Assembly: GCA_041165405.1 (NCBI GenBank)
Contig: JBEANL010000015.1
Coordinates: 1-19,011, forward strand
Reading direction: 5' to 3'
DNA length: 19,011 bases
DNA from: Methylopumilus sp009926035
Lineage (GTDB): Bacteria; Pseudomonadota; Gammaproteobacteria; Burkholderiales; Methylophilaceae
Positions 15,501-19,011 of the stretch are shown piece after piece. The stretch's first letter is position 1. Every line of letters begins with the position of its first letter. The position numbers and the translations under genes are program-made. Under the pieces are notes generated by a model, which ran no database searches, had not been told where the DNA came from, and worked only from the letters and a program-made list of their open reading frames with translations.

Positions 15501-17197
15501 TTCAAATCAAGATGGCACAAGGTGCAAAACCTGGCGAAGGGGGACAGCTCCCAGGCCATAAGGTGAGCCCTTATATTGCAAAACTTCGTTTCTCGGTGCC
15601 AGGTGTAGGACTTATTTCTCCACCACCACATCACGACATTTATTCGATCGAAGATTTGGCACAACTTATTCATGATTTAAAAAATGCAAATCCAAAAGCA
15701 AGTATTTCTGTGAAGCTTGTATCTGAAACAGGTGTGGGTACGGTTGCTGCAGGGGTTGCCAAAGCTAAATCCGATCACATTGTGATCGCAGGCCATGACG
15801 GCGGTACAGGTGCTTCTCCTATTTCATCAATTAAGCATGCGGGCACTCCTTGGGAAATTGGCTTGGCTGAAACTCAACAAACTCTAGTCTTAAATCGCTT
15901 ACGTGGTCGAGTCATTGTTCAAGTCGATGGACAAATGAAAACAGGCCGTGATGTTGTCATTGGTGCTTTATTAGGCGCAGATGAATTTGGTTTTGCAACG
16001 GCCCCCCTTGTGGTTGAAGGTTGCATCATGATGCGTAAATGTCATTTGAATACATGCCCAGTTGGCGTTGCGACACAAGATCCAGAATTACGTAAACGTT
16101 TTACAGGCCAACCTGAACATGTCGTCAATTACTTCTTCTTTGTGGCTGAAGAAGTGCGTGAGTTAATGGCATCGCTTGGTATCCGTAAATTTGATGATCT
16201 CATTGGTCGTGCTGATTTACTCGATACACAAGCAGGTATTGAACACTGGAAAATTCATGGACTGGATTTCAGTAAGATTTTCTATCAACCGAACGTTGAA
16301 AAAGAAGTCTCACGTCGACATACTGAAGAACAATCACATGGTCTTGAACACGCCCTTGATAACGAACTTATTAAGTTATCAAAATCTGCATTAGAGAAAC
16401 GTGAAAAGGTATCTATTAATCTACCAATTACAAATACCAATCGCACTGTGGGTACGATGTTGTCACATGAAATTGCAAAACGCTTTGGTCATACAGGTTT
16501 ACCGCAAGACACGATTCAAATTACTTTAACGGGTACAGCGGGACAAAGTTTTGCAGCATTCCTAGCACAAGGCATTTCCATGGAATTGATTGGTGAAGGT
16601 AATGACTATGTCGCTAAAGGTTTATGTGGCGGACGTGTCGTCATCAAACCCCCTAAAGCATTTAATGCGAAATCACATGAAAATATTATTGTAGGTAATA
16701 CCGTGATGTATGGAGCGACAACGGGTGAAAGTTATTTCAGTGGTGTCGCAGGGGAAAGATTCTGCGTGAGAAATTCTGGTGCGTCCGCAGTCGTTGAAGG
16801 CGTGGGAAACCATGGTTGTGAATACATGACAGGTGGCACAGTAGTTGTATTAGGTAACACCGGACAAAATTTTGCAGCAGGTATGTCAGGCGGTGTGGCT
16901 TATGTGTATGACGAAGATGGTTTATTTAATAAACGTTGCAATCCATCTATGGTGTCATTAGAAAAAGTGGAAACTGAGCAAGCGCAACCCAAGGTGCCTC
17001 AACACTTAAACCAACCTGATGAAGTAATTTTAAAAACACTCATTGAAAAACATTTGAAATATACGAATAGCCCACGCGCGAAATTTATTTTAGATAACTG
17101 GGATAAGGCAAGGACACAATTTATTAAAGTCATGCCAAATGAATATAAACGTGCATTGAACGAGCTTCATGCGTCACTTACAAAGGAAGCCGCATAA
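12569..17197 (+). CDS. gltB: glutamate synthase (NADPH) large subunit
   Basis: The alpha subunit of GOGAT: it hydrolyses glutamine and transfers the ammonia to 2-oxoglutarate to give two glutamates, with electrons from GltD. 1542 residues, normal for bacterial GltB. The class II glutamine amidotransferase domain starts at Cys22 (DACGVGFV), which implies removal of a 21-residue propeptide. The central domain covers about 480-780. The FMN-binding synthase domain (about 830-1230) contains GEGGEDAKRF, AQGAKPGEGGQLPG and the 3Fe-4S cysteines 1152, 1158 and 1163 in CIMMRKCHLNTCPVG. The C-terminal GXGXG helix domain has LTGTAGQSFAAF and later glycine repeats. No Shine-Dalgarno is visible at the ATG. 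The stop overlaps gltD's start (TAATG). Confidence 0.99.
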   Translation: MTQFERPEQQGLYNPKNEHDACGVGFVANIRGTKSHTIVAQGLQILTNLTHRGATGYDPKLGDGAGILIQMPDGLIRDEAKKLSIDLPALGQYACGLIFFPQSNAHRDQCEKIVTDIIKEEGQTFLTWRDVPTNNSNIADAAKALEPKIKQVIIAQGRDTKNQNHFERKLFVIRKRIEHGVKKLGLDDPAQFYIPSLSSRTIVYKGMLLANEVDTYYPDLKDERVTSALALVHQRFSTNTFPAWDLAHPFRMIAHNGEINTVQGNVNWMRARHESMQSQLLGDDLEKLWPLIVEGQSDSACFDNCLELLVAGGYSLPHAMMMLIPEAWSGNPMMDEDRRAFYEYHAALMEPWDGPAAVAFTDGRMIGATLDRNGLRPARYLMTDDGVVMMASEMGVLQFPQEKIIKKWRLQPGKMLLIDTESGRIIDDEEVKKELATLKPYRNWIDNSRYFLGDFPKVNSKVDLKENLLDTQQSFGYTQEDIKFILYPMVMNGEENAGSMGNDAALPVLSKKPKLIYNYFKQLFAQVTNPPIDPIREELVMSLVTFIGPKPNLLAIDETKPTTRLETSQPVLSLDDLEQLKNISTLTKDAYKSLVLDITYDVKGLKKDDAYGMKKAIDVLRQDAYKAVKDGYNILILSDRNQSKDRIAIPALLATSATHQHLVLEGLRTNTGLVVDTGSAREVHHFALLGGYGAEAICPWLAYESMNAMTNDHALAHKNFIKSISKGLYKVMSKMGISTYQSYCGAQIFEAVGLNSQLINAYFKGTATNVEGIGIEEIAEETMRIHQLAFGSDPVLAHALDAGGEYAFRIRGEEHMWTPDSIAKLQHATRTNQYNTYKEYAALINDQTKRQMTLRGLFKLKTNDEAIPLDEVESAKEIVKRFATGAMSLGSISTEAHTTLAIAMNRIGGKSNTGEGGEDAKRFLTLDKDNTVANVIGLNLIESDIKLKKGDSLRSRIKQVASGRFGVTAEYLSSADQIQIKMAQGAKPGEGGQLPGHKVSPYIAKLRFSVPGVGLISPPPHHDIYSIEDLAQLIHDLKNANPKASISVKLVSETGVGTVAAGVAKAKSDHIVIAGHDGGTGASPISSIKHAGTPWEIGLAETQQTLVLNRLRGRVIVQVDGQMKTGRDVVIGALLGADEFGFATAPLVVEGCIMMRKCHLNTCPVGVATQDPELRKRFTGQPEHVVNYFFFVAEEVRELMASLGIRKFDDLIGRADLLDTQAGIEHWKIHGLDFSKIFYQPNVEKEVSRRHTEEQSHGLEHALDNELIKLSKSALEKREKVSINLPITNTNRTVGTMLSHEIAKRFGHTGLPQDTIQITLTGTAGQSFAAFLAQGISMELIGEGNDYVAKGLCGGRVVIKPPKAFNAKSHENIIVGNTVMYGATTGESYFSGVAGERFCVRNSGASAVVEGVGNHGCEYMTGGTVVVLGNTGQNFAAGMSGGVAYVYDEDGLFNKRCNPSMVSLEKVETEQAQPKVPQHLNQPDEVILKTLIEKHLKYTNSPRAKFILDNWDKARTQFIKVMPNEYKRALNELHASLTKEAA

Positions 17198-18624
17198 TGG
17201 GTAAAGTCACTGGTTTCATGGAATTTGATCGCATTAGCGAACAAAATTTACCACCACAAGAACGTTTAAAAAATTATAAAGAATTTGTACTTCATCTCAC
17301 AGACGACGAAGCTAAAAAACAAGGTGCGCGTTGTATGGATTGCGGTATTCCATTTTGCACATCAGGCTGTCCGATCAATAATATCATTCCTGATTGGAAT
17401 GATTTGGTTTATAACCAAAATTGGGAAGAAGCAATTGAAGTATTGCATTCGACAAATAACTTCCCAGAATTTACAGGCCGTATCTGCCCAGCCCCATGTG
17501 AAGCAGCTTGTACACTTAATATTAATGATGATGCAGTTGGTATTAAATCGATTGAGCATGCGATCATCGATAAAGCTTGGGAAAATAATTGGGTGAAACC
17601 TTTACTTCCAACTCACAAAACAAATAAAAAAATTGCGATTGTAGGTTCTGGTCCAGCTGGATTAGCTGCGGCTCAACAACTCGCTCGCGTGGGACATTCT
17701 GTCACCGTCTATGAAAAAAATGATCGAATCGGCGGTCTTCTTCGTTACGGTATTCCAGATTTCAAAATGGAAAAGTTCCACATTGATCGAAGAGTCAAAC
17801 AAATGGAAGCTGAAGGTGTGGTATTTAAAGTCAACCAAAACATCGGTGAAAACGTGAAGCCTGAAGAACTTACAAATAGTTATGACGCAGTGATTCTAGC
17901 GGGCGGTGCAGAACATCCTCGTGATTTACCTGTGCCTGGTCGTGAATTAAAGGGTGTCATGTTTGCGATGGATTTCTTGCCGCAACAAAATAAAGTAGTC
18001 GCAGGTGACAAATTACAAAACCAAGTGCTAGCGACAGGTAAACATGTCGTAGTGATTGGCGGAGGGGATACAGGTTCTGATTGTGTTGGTACATCGAATC
18101 GTCATCATGCAACGTCAGTCACACAATTTGAATTGATGCCACAACCACCTACAAAAGAAAATAAAGAACTCGTATGGCCAAACTGGCCACTCAAACTTCG
18201 TACATCAAGCTCTCATGAAGAAGGTTGCGAGCGTGATTGGTCAGTCACCACAAAAAGTTTTGTAGGCGAAAACGGACAAGTGAAAGAAATCATTGCAGCA
18301 CGTGTGGAATGGAAAGACGGCAAGATGACTGAAGTACCCAATTCAGAATTTAGAATGAAAGCTGACCTTGTTTTGCTCGCGATGGGTTTTGTGAGTCCTC
18401 AACAAAAAATGTTAGATCTCTTTGGTGTAGATAAAGATCAGCGCGGTAATGTGAAAGCGTCAACCGAAGGTAAGGACGCCTACATCACATCGATAGCTAA
18501 AGTATTTGCAGCGGGCGATATTCGCCGCGGCCAATCCCTTGTGGTGTGGGCGATTCGAGAAGGTCGTCAGTGCGCACGTGCGGTCGATGAATTCTTGATG
18601 GGAACCTCAACACTTCCACGTTAA
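17197..18624 (+). CDS. gltD: glutamate synthase (NADPH) small subunit
   Basis: The beta subunit of GOGAT: takes electrons from NADPH through FAD and passes them through 4Fe-4S clusters to GltB. 475 residues, the standard size. N-terminal cysteines at 46, 49, 54 and 58 (CMDCGIPFCTSGC) and at 97, 101 and 105 (CPAPCEAAC) form the cluster-binding region. The FAD fold begins VGSGPAG at 149-155, GIPDFKMEK follows, the NADPH fold has GGGDTGSDC at 288-296, and AAGDIRRGQSLVVWAI near the end is the second FAD motif. The start codon shares its A with the gltB stop, and an AAGGA lies inside the gltB end, so the two are coupled to give matched subunits. Confidence 0.98.
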   Translation: MGKVTGFMEFDRISEQNLPPQERLKNYKEFVLHLTDDEAKKQGARCMDCGIPFCTSGCPINNIIPDWNDLVYNQNWEEAIEVLHSTNNFPEFTGRICPAPCEAACTLNINDDAVGIKSIEHAIIDKAWENNWVKPLLPTHKTNKKIAIVGSGPAGLAAAQQLARVGHSVTVYEKNDRIGGLLRYGIPDFKMEKFHIDRRVKQMEAEGVVFKVNQNIGENVKPEELTNSYDAVILAGGAEHPRDLPVPGRELKGVMFAMDFLPQQNKVVAGDKLQNQVLATGKHVVVIGGGDTGSDCVGTSNRHHATSVTQFELMPQPPTKENKELVWPNWPLKLRTSSSHEEGCERDWSVTTKSFVGENGQVKEIIAARVEWKDGKMTEVPNSEFRMKADLVLLAMGFVSPQQKMLDLFGVDKDQRGNVKASTEGKDAYITSIAKVFAAGDIRRGQSLVVWAIREGRQCARAVDEFLMGTSTLPR

Positions 18625-18627
18625 TTC

Positions 18628-18652
18628 TTTTAAAACTTTTTAAGTTTTAAAA
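18628..18652. promoter_or_regulatory. perfect 11-bp AT hairpin between gltD and hemE
   Basis: TTTTAAAACTT (18628-18638) and AAGTTTTAAAA (18642-18652) are exact complements with a 3-nt loop, placed 3 bp after the gltD stop and 5 nt before the hemE ATG. Each arm has a single C or G, so it is a weak RNA stem. It takes up the place of a Shine-Dalgarno. It may dampen hemE translation, act as a weak terminator, or be an operator. Confidence 0.4.
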
Positions 18653-18657
18653 TTTCT

Positions 18658-19011
18658 ATGACACAAATCAAAAACGACAATTTCTTAAAGGCACTTCATC
18701 GAGAACCTACACCTTACACACCTGTATGGATGATGCGTCAGGCAGGACGCTACTTGCCTGAGTACCGTGCGACACGTCAAAAGGCCGGCGACTTTTTAAG
18801 TCTCTGTAAAAATCCAAACCTCGCGACAGAGGTGACATTACAACCGCTTGATCGTTATCCACTTTTAGATGCTTCGATTTTATTTTCAGATATCTTGACC
18901 GTACCCGATGCGATGGGATTAGGACTTTATTTTGCAGCTGGGGAAGGTCCAAAATTTGAAAGACCGTTAAGAGAAGAATCCGATATTCAGAAATTAAAAA
19001 TACCTGATATA
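18658..19011 (+). CDS. hemE: uroporphyrinogen decarboxylase, 5' part (cut by window end)
   Basis: Decarboxylates the four acetate groups of uroporphyrinogen III to give coproporphyrinogen III in heme synthesis; cytosolic, no cofactor. The first 118 codons are present and stay open to the last base; the full enzyme is about 350 residues. The diagnostic PVWMMRQAGRYLPEYR is at 22-37, with the substrate-binding arginines at 27 and 31, and the catalytic aspartate is Asp78 in ILFSDILTVPDAMG. The ATG was chosen from alignment of the N-terminus (NDNFLKALHREPTPYTP) to the family. It follows gltD by 33 bp and has no Shine-Dalgarno, the space being filled by a hairpin. Confidence 0.96.
   Translation, partial: MTQIKNDNFLKALHREPTPYTPVWMMRQAGRYLPEYRATRQKAGDFLSLCKNPNLATEVTLQPLDRYPLLDASILFSDILTVPDAMGLGLYFAAGEGPKFERPLREESDIQKLKIPDI

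Noticed and set aside
17285..17596. 103-residue open frame inside gltD in another plus frame
   Set aside because: gltD is conserved over this stretch, including its iron-sulfur cysteines; the alternative frame has no family features.
18707..18952. 81-residue minus-strand open frame near the right edge
   Set aside because: It is antisense to the hemE start region, whose conserved motifs are clear.

Overview
The window is an ordinary, very compact stretch of an AT-rich proteobacterial chromosome. Gaps between genes add up to roughly 0.7 kb of 19 kb, and the longest gene-free gap is 127 bp. The block argS, SPOR-domain protein, dsbA, short-chain dehydrogenase, with priA divergent from argS and hemE nearby, is typical of Betaproteobacteria. 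Small intergenic spaces, low GC and the protein styles point to a streamlined freshwater or marine methylotroph of the Methylophilales (OM43 / Candidatus Methylopumilus-like). This placement is inference; no rRNA or methanol dehydrogenase gene is present to confirm it.

Layout. Bases 13-339 encode a small membrane protein with a lysine-rich tail, convergent with a nemA-type flavin reductase (336-1433, minus). Next on the minus strand is a cluster of three small unfamiliar genes (1521-2550): a RodZ-like HTH protein anchored by a C-terminal membrane helix, an 85-residue basic protein, and a membrane-anchored coiled coil ending in a lysine-rich, histone H1-like tail. A minus-strand operon follows, transcribed argS, SPOR/FtsN-like, dsbA, SDR (6284 down to 2626). 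priA (6361-8568) runs the other way. A small lipoprotein gene (minus), a tRNA-Gly(CCC) gene (plus) and a divergent TspO-like membrane protein gene (minus) come next. From 9765 to the right edge everything is on the plus strand: thiD-thiE-hemL, then gltB-gltD, then the 5' part of hemE, cut by the window end.

Functional themes. thiD and thiE make the two halves of thiamine phosphate meet. hemL and hemE are early steps of tetrapyrrole synthesis. gltB and gltD form NADPH-dependent glutamate synthase, which supplies glutamate, the precursor for hemL's pathway. DsbA and the SPOR protein act in the envelope. ArgS and tRNA-Gly serve translation, and PriA restarts stalled replication forks.

No insertion sequence, prophage, CRISPR array, toxin-antitoxin pair or defence system was recognised. 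The least explained part is the three-gene cluster at 1521-2550. The other points worth checking are two AT-rich perfect hairpins that occupy the ribosome-binding region of the HTH gene and of hemE.
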